Positions 1-5,536 of a stretch of DNA of 5,536 nt are shown piece by piece. The DNA lies in NCBI GenBank assembly GCA_002432545.1, contig DJFR01000005.1, positions 1 to 5,536 on the forward strand, read 5' to 3'. Both the position numbers and the translations under genes were made by a program. This stretch comes from Flammeovirgaceae bacterium UBA5867 (GTDB lineage Bacteria > Bacteroidota > Bacteroidia > Cytophagales > Cyclobacteriaceae). Each line of letters opens with the position of its first letter. Position 1 is the stretch's first letter. The notes beneath the pieces were generated by a model. The model saw nothing but the letters and a program-made list of their open reading frames with translations, was not told where the DNA came from and ran no database searches.

Positions 1-64
1 TCAGATTTTTGTATGCTCCAGCCAGTGCGTTGGCTGCTTCAACATCGGATGCAAATTTTGTCAT
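1..64 (-). CDS. MoxR-type AAA+ ATPase, N-terminal fragment (cut by window edge)
   Basis: Only the first 21 codons are present, reading MTKFASDVEAANALAGAYKN and then L. This resembles the N-terminus of Bacteroidota MoxR-family AAA+ ATPases, where a short acidic/alanine-rich helix precedes the conserved segment leading to the Walker A motif. The Walker motifs lie outside the window, so the call rests on this short stretch plus position: a moxR gene commonly follows surA-like genes in this phylum. MoxR proteins are cytoplasmic chaperone-like ATPases, often encoded with DUF58 and von Willebrand-domain (Bat) proteins and tied to envelope stress or maturation of protein complexes. The ATG shares its A with the TAA stop of the upstream surA gene (TAATG), a one-base overlap that suggests translational coupling and the same mRNA. 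Confidence is moderate because so little of the protein is visible. Confidence 0.66.
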   Translation of the reverse strand, partial: MTKFASDVEAANALAGAYKNL

Positions 65-1425
65 TAGTGCTCATCTAAAATTCCACAATAATCATACGAT
101 GGGTCGATGCTTATGAACACATCTTTCCTTGCTTTATCGAACCACTTCTGCAGCACTTTATCTTTCTTCTCGTTCAATGTAGCGGCTTGTATACGCGACC
201 AGTCTGCGTCCAGTGAAGCCTGGTGCGGTGCCAGTCGTGATTTATAGTACAATATACGTACAGCATCTTTACCTTCATCCGTACGATAGGTGATCGGCTT
301 TGATACGCCACCTACATCCATCGAATCAAGCTTAAAGAATACCACCGGATCGAGTTCATCTACCATGAGTCGCACACCGCCATCACCATCGTTAAAGAAT
401 CCACCGTTTCCTTTTGTCTCTACATCATCGGAATATTCTTTCGCTGCCTTCTGAAATTTTATACTATCCGATACAATCAGATTGCGCAAGCTGTCGAGGT
501 AGCGTGTAGCTTTTTGTATATCCTGTTCAGAAGGTTTCGGAGATATAAGTATATGTCGTGAGCGGTATTCGTTTCCTCTGCGCTCTAACAGTTGCATGAT
601 GTGATATCCGAACTGGGATTTGAAGGGCATCGAGATTTCGTTGGGTTTAAGTCTGAACGCCATCGCTTCATATTCTGGTACCATGCGTCCGCGACCTGAC
701 CAGCCCATATCCCCACCGTTAGATGTAACACTCGGGTCATCTGAATATTTCTTGGCAAGTGTAGCAAAGTCTTCACCGCTCAGAATTCTGTTTCGTATAC
801 CTATCAACTCCCCTTTGGTTAGGTTCTCCTGCTCGGCACTAACCGTTGCAATCTTTACTATCTGTGCTACTTCTACAGAAGCAGAGAAGTAAGGCAAACT
901 GTCTTTCGGAATTTTATGGAAGAAGCGTTTTACTTCAGCAGGCGTTACGGCTATATCTTTTGTAATCTCTTCCTGCATTTTGCGCACCACCAGCTGCTCG
1001 CGTTCCTGGTCGCGTATCTCAAGTCTGATCTGCTCGAGTGTTTTACCATAGCGTTCTTCAAGTTCATCGGGAGACACACCCGCCTGTGCGATGATCATAT
1101 CCATTTTACGCTGGGTGTACTGATCTACATCGGCATCCGGCACAACAACAGAGTCCATCTCTGCTTTCGCCATCATGAGTTTGTTACGGATCAACAGCGC
1201 CAGGTATTGGCAACGCACTTGCTGCGAAGCAGAACCTCCGTTTGTGAGATAGTCCTGGTAGGCGCGCTCCAGATCCGATTTCAATACAATGTAGTTGTCT
1301 ACTTTTGAAATGATCTCGTCTACTACAAAGCCAGTGCCTGCTGCTTCCGGGTCTTGCGCTGATGCTGCCGGAGCGATTGCTCCAAAGACAAACACCAATG
1401 CTATATATTTCATTATATGCTTCAT
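64..1425 (-). CDS. surA: SurA-type periplasmic chaperone / peptidyl-prolyl isomerase
   Basis: Exported protein of 453 residues from the chosen start. Residues 1-23 form a Sec signal peptide with hydrophobic core IALVFVFGAIA and an ASA|QD signal peptidase I site. Residues about 34-170 are a helical SurA N-terminal chaperone region. Two parvulin domains follow: about 183-282 (NGGDMGW, FGYHIMQLLERR) and 289-396 (SRHILI, GNGGFF), then a basic helical tail ending CGILDEH. SurA family members bind unfolded outer-membrane proteins in the periplasm and hand them to the BAM complex; this role is inferred from the family. The first domain has Gln (VAQIV) where active parvulins have His, and the second lacks the closing FGYHI, so isomerase activity may be weak or lost. 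The frame stays open to an ATG at 1479, but that start would put 18 residues ahead of the signal peptide and overlap the upstream gene. The ATG at 1425 lies one base after the upstream stop; the ATG at 1413 is also possible. Confidence 0.93.
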   Translation of the reverse strand: MKHIMKYIALVFVFGAIAPAASAQDPEAAGTGFVVDEIISKVDNYIVLKSDLERAYQDYLTNGGSASQQVRCQYLALLIRNKLMMAKAEMDSVVVPDADVDQYTQRKMDMIIAQAGVSPDELEERYGKTLEQIRLEIRDQEREQLVVRKMQEEITKDIAVTPAEVKRFFHKIPKDSLPYFSASVEVAQIVKIATVSAEQENLTKGELIGIRNRILSGEDFATLAKKYSDDPSVTSNGGDMGWSGRGRMVPEYEAMAFRLKPNEISMPFKSQFGYHIMQLLERRGNEYRSRHILISPKPSEQDIQKATRYLDSLRNLIVSDSIKFQKAAKEYSDDVETKGNGGFFNDGDGGVRLMVDELDPVVFFKLDSMDVGGVSKPITYRTDEGKDAVRILYYKSRLAPHQASLDADWSRIQAATLNEKKDKVLQKWFDKARKDVFISIDPSYDYCGILDEH

Positions 1426-1426
1426 A

Positions 1427-2395
1427 TCACTTAAAAATCTCGAATTCTTTCTGGTCTGCACCGTTGTTATATACTTCATCTTCCAGCTTGTTGGCCAGCT
1501 CTACTTTCCGCTTGTTCAGAATGATGTTCCGGATATCGTCTTTCACAAATTCCTGCGGACTCACGTTATCAGAAATACGGTACTGATCTACTTTTAAAAA
1601 GTAAAGATAGCTATCGTCTGAGGTTTCGTAATACGGGTTTGATTTTAAAAACTGGATTTTGTTCGGTATTTCCACCAATGGCGAATTGCGCACCAGATCG
1701 TCAAAAATCATCCAGCTAGAATCAGAAATGTGGTAGGCCGATGAAAAGCTGAGACAGTACGACTTCAATTCCTTCTCGTCTTTCTCACGCTTTGAAAAGA
1801 TCAGTTCTTTGATCTTGGCTGTGCGGGGCGCGTTCTTCGGAACTTTGATGAATGTAGCCTGAACAATGTTCTGCTTCAGAATAAAGTTATCGATGTTGTC
1901 TTTATAATACCGCTCAACCTCCGCGTTGGAGATAATGGTGTCCAGATGTTGCTTGATGTAGTAGTTCTGGTACTCATGCGCAATGATGCTATAGCGATAG
2001 TCGAGAATCTTACGCTCTACATCAGCTTCGTTGATATCGATCTTGCGTGTTGCCTCGCGAATCAGCAATTGCTTGCGTACCCAACTGTTGATATAGGCCT
2101 CCACGCGCACAGTACTATCGCGTTTGGTAGTCCCCGGAGCGATGATCCCATCGAGCTCATCTTTATACAAGTATGTATTTTCAACACGCGCTATAGGCTG
2201 ACGATCGGCTTCACTATCTGAACTATCATTTTTCATTTTGATGAAGTCGCAACCACTCAGTACGAGTGCCGCTAACAGGCAAAAGAGAAATGATTCCTTT
2301 TTACGTTGAAAAGGAAAAGAGGCAAATGACGATTGCTTGAAATGTATATTACTTCTGCTGAAGGTTTTGAAATATGTATTTTTTCCCTTTTTCAT
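1427..2395 (-). CDS. SurA-like lipoprotein chaperone without a recognisable parvulin active site
   Basis: Protein of 322 residues. Residues 34-49 hold a lipoprotein signal: a hydrophobic stretch ending in lipobox LSGC, with Cys49 as the lipidation site followed by DFIKMKNDSSDSEAD, an acidic flexible linker. Residues about 67-175 resemble the SurA N-terminal chaperone fold (ARVENTYLYKDEL, then YINSWVRKQLLIREA, then long helices). The next part lies where a parvulin domain would be and ends in YLYFLKVDQYRIS, which aligns in position with FGYHIIxLxxR of active domains but lacks the Gly, the His and the NGG loop. The C-terminal helix (DDIRNIILNKRKVELANKL) again looks SurA-like. It is probably a membrane-anchored, non-catalytic chaperone or client-binding partner of its two neighbours. 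The start is odd: the only ATG overlaps the upstream gene by 47 nt and places about 33 residues before the hydrophobic core. The codon before that ATG is a TGA stop, so no longer form exists. The TGA stop lies one base from the surA start. Confidence 0.87.
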   Translation of the reverse strand: MKKGKNTYFKTFSRSNIHFKQSSFASFPFQRKKESFLFCLLAALVLSGCDFIKMKNDSSDSEADRQPIARVENTYLYKDELDGIIAPGTTKRDSTVRVEAYINSWVRKQLLIREATRKIDINEADVERKILDYRYSIIAHEYQNYYIKQHLDTIISNAEVERYYKDNIDNFILKQNIVQATFIKVPKNAPRTAKIKELIFSKREKDEKELKSYCLSFSSAYHISDSSWMIFDDLVRNSPLVEIPNKIQFLKSNPYYETSDDSYLYFLKVDQYRISDNVSPQEFVKDDIRNIILNKRKVELANKLEDEVYNNGADQKEFEIFK

Positions 2396-4316
2396 TCACT
2401 TTCACGGGGTATTTCTTTTTCAATTGCTGAACCCAGTTTTTCTCCAGATAGGTTTGATAATCGGAGATAACGGCCGGTCTCGCTTCCTCAAACGACATAG
2501 CACCAGGCGGCAGTATATTTTTGATCCACGCAAGGTAATACATTCCATTATTTTCCGCTGAATGCACACCAGCCGACCACGGAACCTTCTGAAGAATCGT
2601 TTTTTCTTCTTTTTTGTAATAACCCGTTTCGGTTTTCAGTTTGTTCTGGGCAACAAATTCGTTGATGGCCTTTTCATCTCCGGCATTCAACAGCGGTTTC
2701 ATCTTTTCTACAAAACCGTTGGATGCTGTAAAATAAAACGAAGCTTTGGCACGCTCACCAGCCTGGTAGTCGGCAGCATGCGCATCATAATAGCGATGTT
2801 GTCCTACCGAATCTGCCGATGCTTTATTCCAGACTTCTTTTTCCATAATGTCGAACAGCAGAATACCCTCGTAGTATTCCTGCAGCAGATACGTATAATC
2901 CGGGTGTTCGCGCATAATTTTTTCTTCTTGCAACGCTAGGATGCGCGCATCTACAAAATGGTTGTAGAGTTCGTCCAAATACTTTTCGGGAGCTTGTGTT
3001 GTGGACTTCTGATTTTTTTGTGCGTAATCCAGAAACTCACGTACGGTATAACTTTTACCGGTTAATGTGAACAGAATTTCTTTTTGTGCATTTGGATATA
3101 CCGGAGCTTTCCATTTTCCTCTTCTGATAGAAGTATCTGCTAATGCCAGTACTTTTGATTTAACCTGCGATTGTTCTGTATACTGAAACTCTTTACGAAG
3201 TTTAGCTGCAAGTGCCTGTTTGGAGACCTGTGTGCGCTCGTCACGATTAACACGATTCTTTAACGATGAATTTAGTTCTTCAAAAGGCGCTAATGGAATT
3301 TTACGTTCGAGCTTTATAATGTGCCAGCCGAATTGTGTTTGAAACGGATCGGATATTTCACCTGGCTTGGTGAGTGAAAACGCTACACGTTCGAACTCGG
3401 GTATATTTGCCATCGCGCCTGTACCAAAGGGTCTGAGTTTACCACCATTGTCCTTTGAGCCCGGATCTTCTGAATATTGTTTGCAAAGCTCATCCCATTT
3501 TACGCCACCTTGCAATTGATCATACAAATCAAAAATTGTATTCTTTGCTTTCTCGTTGTCTTTATCATCGCCTGTACGAATCATGATGTGAGCAACTTCT
3601 ACCTCACCGCGTGCAGGTCTGCGATCGGTAACATAAATAATGTGATAACCGAAGCGTGATCGCACCGGCATGGAGATCTCACCAACCTTGGTATTATATG
3701 CACCGGTCTCGAACGGATATACCATTTGCATCGCTGAGAAATACCCGAGATTGCCATGATTGGAGCGTGCTGAAGGATCTTCTGAATATTGAGCAGCAGC
3801 CATTCCAAAATCTTCTCCGCCCTTGATCTTGTTTCTGATCTCCATGATCTTGTTATAGGCCTGGAGTGTATCTTCCGGAGATGGATCCTGTTTCAGATTG
3901 ATAAGTATATGCGAGGCTTTTACCTCTTCCTTCATGCGATTGTAGGTGAGGCGCACAAGGCTGTCGGTAAGTTTTGTATCGGGTAAATACGGCTTGCGTA
4001 ATTCTTCTTTATACTGGTTGAATTCGCGAATGAAAGACTGCGTTGTATCAAGTCCTCTGGCCTTCGCTTCTTCTACTTTCAATTTAAAGTTGATGAAGAG
4101 ATCGAGATACTCCTGTATTTTCTCGCTTGTGAAATCTTCTGTTTTATTCTGATGATTCTTTTTATACAGGTATATAAACTCATCTGTAGTTACAGGTTTT
4201 TTATTTACTGTAAACAGAATTTGTGCAGGGGTGGCTTTTTGTTTTTTGCTTTGAGCAAAGCTGAAAGAGATTGTTGCGCTGCCAAGCAGCACCAGGATTG
4301 CCAATCGAATCATCAT
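2349..4316 (-). CDS. Large periplasmic peptidyl-prolyl isomerase/chaperone with two parvulin domains
   Basis: Exported protein of 655 residues. Residues 1-21 are a signal peptide (hydrophobic core LAILVLLGSATISFSFA, likely cut A21|Q22). Residues 33-130 are a SurA-like N-terminal chaperone module. Parvulin domain 1 spans about 132-231 (ASHILI, HGNLGYF, FGYHIIYVTDRR) and domain 2 about 238-338 (VAHIMI, NGGKLRPFG, FGWHIIKLERK). Both keep the two His residues expected in active parvulins, so this is the best candidate for real isomerase activity in the cluster. Residues 414-473 repeat the start of the N-terminal module, and a long C-terminal region (YLLQEYYEGILLFDIMEKEVW, then a beta/alpha segment) follows, making it longer than classical SurA (about 430 residues). 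It probably acts in the periplasm on exported or outer-membrane proteins. Translation starts at tandem ATGATG; the first is taken, the second (4313) is equally good. The gene lies 25 nt downstream of the RsbW-like gene and its end overlaps the next ORF. Confidence 0.93.
   Translation of the reverse strand: MMIRLAILVLLGSATISFSFAQSKKQKATPAQILFTVNKKPVTTDEFIYLYKKNHQNKTEDFTSEKIQEYLDLFINFKLKVEEAKARGLDTTQSFIREFNQYKEELRKPYLPDTKLTDSLVRLTYNRMKEEVKASHILINLKQDPSPEDTLQAYNKIMEIRNKIKGGEDFGMAAAQYSEDPSARSNHGNLGYFSAMQMVYPFETGAYNTKVGEISMPVRSRFGYHIIYVTDRRPARGEVEVAHIMIRTGDDKDNEKAKNTIFDLYDQLQGGVKWDELCKQYSEDPGSKDNGGKLRPFGTGAMANIPEFERVAFSLTKPGEISDPFQTQFGWHIIKLERKIPLAPFEELNSSLKNRVNRDERTQVSKQALAAKLRKEFQYTEQSQVKSKVLALADTSIRRGKWKAPVYPNAQKEILFTLTGKSYTVREFLDYAQKNQKSTTQAPEKYLDELYNHFVDARILALQEEKIMREHPDYTYLLQEYYEGILLFDIMEKEVWNKASADSVGQHRYYDAHAADYQAGERAKASFYFTASNGFVEKMKPLLNAGDEKAINEFVAQNKLKTETGYYKKEEKTILQKVPWSAGVHSAENNGMYYLAWIKNILPPGAMSFEEARPAVISDYQTYLEKNWVQQLKKKYPVKVNEKGKKYIFQNLQQK
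2898..3077 (-). repeat. Internal protein repeat, copy 2 (residues 414-473 of the 655-residue isomerase)
   Basis: Second copy of the module, encoding ILFTLTGKSYTVREF, then EKYLDELYNHFVDARIL and a charged helix. It lies after the two parvulin domains, so the protein reads module - parvulin - parvulin - module. In SurA the N-terminal and C-terminal segments together form the chaperone core; this repeat could supply the C-terminal half of such a core or a second client-binding surface. That role is an inference. Confidence 0.55.
4047..4220 (-). repeat. Internal protein repeat, copy 1 (residues 33-90 of the 655-residue isomerase)
   Basis: This segment encodes ILFTVNKKPVTTDEF, then an EK followed by a helix FINFKLKVEEAK. 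It aligns by eye with residues 414-473 of the same protein: ILFT, a beta-strand with a T, EF, a KN, then EK and an F-V/I-N/D-x-K/R-x-L helix. The similarity is at protein level and diverged, suggesting an old duplication of the chaperone module rather than a recent DNA repeat. Confidence 0.6.
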
Positions 4317-4341
4317 AGGTTTTTACTGGTGTTGAAAAAAA

Positions 4342-4761
4342 TTACTGATAGTGAACGGCTTTAATAAGACGACATACGTTACGGCCACTTCGTTTCTGAT
4401 ATTCAATTTTATCCATGATTGATTTTACCAACCGGATACCGAGTCCGCCTTTACGTTTTTGATGAACAATGTTATCTATAGCAGGCTCATGAAATTGATT
4501 GATATCGAAAACAGTTCCATCGTCTACAATTTCAAAAACAACAGGATTATTTTTATCTACGAGTATATGCAGCTCAAACAAGTCATCCGGATTACAATGA
4601 TGCGAATGGATCATCAGGTTTGAGCACATCTCGTCAATGGCCAGCACGATCTCGCTGATCTGCATATCAGCAACACCATGATTCTTCAGAGACTCGCGAA
4701 TGAAGTCGCGCACGCCCTTCAGGTTTTCAATGCTGCATCCAACTTTATACGTGTAGTTCAT
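4342..4761 (-). CDS. RsbW/SpoIIAB-like anti-sigma factor serine-protein kinase (HATPase_c)
   Basis: A 139-residue cytoplasmic protein, full length for this family, made of a single GHKL/HATPase domain. The N-box is at residues 37-48 (EIVLAIDEMCSN, with Glu44 and Asn48 as the Mg/ATP residues), the G1 box at 80-82 (DDG) and the G2 box at 104-108 (KGGLG), followed by the usual helix IRLVKSIMD. The N-terminal ENLKGVRDFI segment is typical of RsbW-like proteins. Such kinases phosphorylate a STAS antagonist on serine and, when free, bind a target such as a sigma factor; here the target is unknown because no sigma factor gene is visible. Its ATG overlaps the stop of the STAS gene by four bases (ATGA), so the two are translationally coupled and very probably a kinase/antagonist pair. 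Twenty-five bases after its TAA the large isomerase gene begins. Confidence 0.92.
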   Translation of the reverse strand: MNYTYKVGCSIENLKGVRDFIRESLKNHGVADMQISEIVLAIDEMCSNLMIHSHHCNPDDLFELHILVDKNNPVVFEIVDDGTVFDINQFHEPAIDNIVHQKRKGGLGIRLVKSIMDKIEYQKRSGRNVCRLIKAVHYQ

Positions 4762-5096
4762 GCTACCATTTGCTTTGCCTCGACCTTATCTTTTCCAATC
4801 TGGAGCAGCTCGTTTAACCCGAGAATATTAAACGTATTGGCTACCCGCTCGCTCATGCCGAACAATACCATGCGTATGTCGCGGTCTTTGAACTCTTCGA
4901 TATACGACATAAATACTCCCAATCCGGCAGACGAAATATATTCGAGCGCTCCGCAGTCCACAAGGATCTTCGTAAATCCTTCTCCCACACTTTTGGCAAT
5001 AGCCAAGTCAAGCTCTATGGAAGAACTGGCGTCAATTTCGCCAATCAGGGCAATGACGTCTGCTCCGTCTTCCTGCATTCTCTTGATGTGGATCAT
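4758..5096 (-). CDS. STAS-domain anti-sigma factor antagonist (RsbV/SpoIIAA-like)
   Basis: A 112-residue single-domain cytoplasmic protein. It has the STAS pattern: opening strand DVIALIGEIDASSS, then the strand KILVDCGALEYISSAGLGVF (residues 43-62), then the RMVLFGMSERVANTFNILGL segment typical of the C-terminal half. The phosphoacceptor loop reads S55-S56-A57-G58-L59-G60; Ser56 is the likely site by analogy with SSAGL-type antagonists, while the classical form is DSSGLG. In its unphosphorylated state it should bind the RsbW-like kinase encoded next to it and free that kinase's target; the upstream SpoIIE-type phosphatase would dephosphorylate it. The start is the only ATG that gives a full STAS fold; it is preceded by an A-rich leader with no clear Shine-Dalgarno sequence. 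Confidence 0.93.
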   Translation of the reverse strand: MIHIKRMQEDGADVIALIGEIDASSSIELDLAIAKSVGEGFTKILVDCGALEYISSAGLGVFMSYIEEFKDRDIRMVLFGMSERVANTFNILGLNELLQIGKDKVEAKQMVA

Positions 5097-5215
5097 AGGG
5101 TTTTAACGTTTTTTTATTTTTTATGTTCAATCTTCCATAGCAGCTTCTTTTTTCACGAAAAGGAACTACTACTACTTTTTTTACCTGTGTTAACTCTTAA
5201 TCATCTCAACCACCA
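5097..5215 (-). other. AT-rich intergenic leader between the phosphatase and STAS genes
   Basis: This 119-nt stretch is the longest non-coding gap in the window. On the minus strand it contains a GTAGTAGTAG triplet run (plus-strand ACT repeats at about 5165-5176), a weak imperfect hairpin at about 5145-5165, and runs of six and seven A (5117-5122 and 5109-5115) shortly before the STAS start. I found no clear match to the Bacteroidota promoter consensus (TTG, then TAnnTTTG) and no GC-rich hairpin followed by a T run. It may hold a promoter for the STAS-to-moxR genes or may simply be an untranslated spacer. Confidence 0.45.
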
Positions 5216-5536
5216 TCACCTGAATTTTACTATCATGGTTGTATAGTCGTCATTGATATTTTCAGTTCCTGTAAACTCATATAGTTTCTTGATGAGGTGA
5301 TCCTGTATCTCTTTCGGACCGAGCGAGCGAACTTCATTCACTACACTTTCGAGACGTTCGTATCCAAACTCTTCACCTTTTGCATCCTTCGCTTCAGTGA
5401 TACCATCGGTATATAATACCATCACATCACCAGCCTTGTATTCAAATTCATTTGCCTGAATAAAGTTCTTGTAACTCTTGTTACGAACCATACCCAGGGC
5501 AATACCTTTATCTTTAAAATATATAGCCTTCTCTTT
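5216..5536 (-). CDS. SpoIIE/RsbU-type PP2C serine phosphatase, C-terminal fragment (cut by window edge)
   Basis: The frame is open to the window edge, giving 106 C-terminal residues; the ATG at 5491 is internal and not the start. The fragment begins KEKAIYFKDKGIALGMV, the usual G-I-x-L-G turn of SpoIIE-type PP2C domains. It then shows the metal-binding motif GDVMVLYTDGITEA (Asp44 of the fragment), the following GEEFGYERL, and the closing NDDYTTMIVKF with the last conserved metal-binding Asp. These phosphatases dephosphorylate STAS antagonists in partner-switching pathways. The stop is 119 nt upstream of the STAS gene on the same strand, which supports it acting on that protein. Sensor domains (such as GAF, PAS, HAMP or response-regulator modules) that would tell the signal are outside the window. 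Confidence 0.92.
   Translation of the reverse strand, partial: KEKAIYFKDKGIALGMVRNKSYKNFIQANEFEYKAGDVMVLYTDGITEAKDAKGEEFGYERLESVVNEVRSLGPKEIQDHLIKKLYEFTGTENINDDYTTMIVKFR

Noticed and set aside
620..1308. Plus-strand open frames opposite surA (620-892 and 916-1308).
   Set aside because: They are antisense to a strongly supported gene, have no domain-like pattern and no initiation context.
1426..1479. Longer surA start at 1479.
   Set aside because: It would add 18 residues before a complete signal peptide and overlap the upstream gene, while the ATG at 1425 sits one base after the upstream stop.
2562..2939. Plus-strand open frame of 125 codons opposite the large isomerase gene.
   Set aside because: Phenylalanine-rich runs mirror Lys/Glu codons on the other strand; no family resemblance.
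4678..5106. Plus-strand open frame of 142 codons across the STAS/kinase junction.
   Set aside because: It lies opposite two well-supported overlapping genes; its serine-rich low-complexity product looks like a shadow of the STAS codons.
5145..5165. Possible terminator hairpin after the phosphatase gene.
   Set aside because: The stem is A/T-rich with a mismatch and is not followed by a T run on the minus strand, so it is too weak to call.
5165..5176. ACT triplet run as a phase-variable microsatellite.
   Set aside because: Only four units, too short to expect slippage-driven variation.

Overview
The window is a compact set of seven genes, all read on the minus strand, so transcription runs from high to low coordinates. 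Gene content suggests a member of the Bacteroidota, probably Cytophagales-like. The clues are a cluster of three SurA/parvulin-type periplasmic chaperone genes followed by a MoxR-type AAA+ ATPase gene, a SpoIIE-type phosphatase next to STAS and RsbW-like genes, and starts without strong Shine-Dalgarno sequences but with A-rich leaders. This is an inference from gene families and layout; no database search was possible.

Right part (4342-5536): a partner-switching signalling module. It holds the C-terminal end of a PP2C/SpoIIE-type serine phosphatase (cut by the window edge), a 119-nt AT-rich gap, a 112-residue STAS anti-sigma-factor antagonist, and a 139-residue RsbW/SpoIIAB-like HATPase kinase whose start codon overlaps the STAS stop (ATGA). 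In such modules the kinase phosphorylates the STAS protein, the phosphatase removes the phosphate, and the free STAS protein captures the kinase and releases its target. No sigma factor gene lies in the window, so the output is unknown.

Middle and left part (64-4316): three successive SurA-like genes. They encode a 655-residue exported protein with two parvulin domains that look intact and a second copy of the chaperone-like module; a 322-residue lipoprotein with a SurA-like chaperone region but no recognisable parvulin active site; and a 453-residue SurA with two parvulin domains, each keeping a different part of the active-site signature. They probably fold or escort outer-membrane and exported proteins in the periplasm. 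The last one overlaps by one base (TAATG) the start of a MoxR-type ATPase gene that runs off the left edge.

Gene junctions are very tight: overlaps of 4, 47 and 1 nt, and gaps of 1 and 25 nt. Everything from the STAS gene to moxR could therefore be one transcript. The main idea to test is whether the cytoplasmic switch and the envelope chaperones are co-expressed or functionally linked. I saw no mobile element, CRISPR array, tRNA, rRNA or convincing terminator. All families here are known, so any novelty lies in the arrangement and in details of the chaperones.
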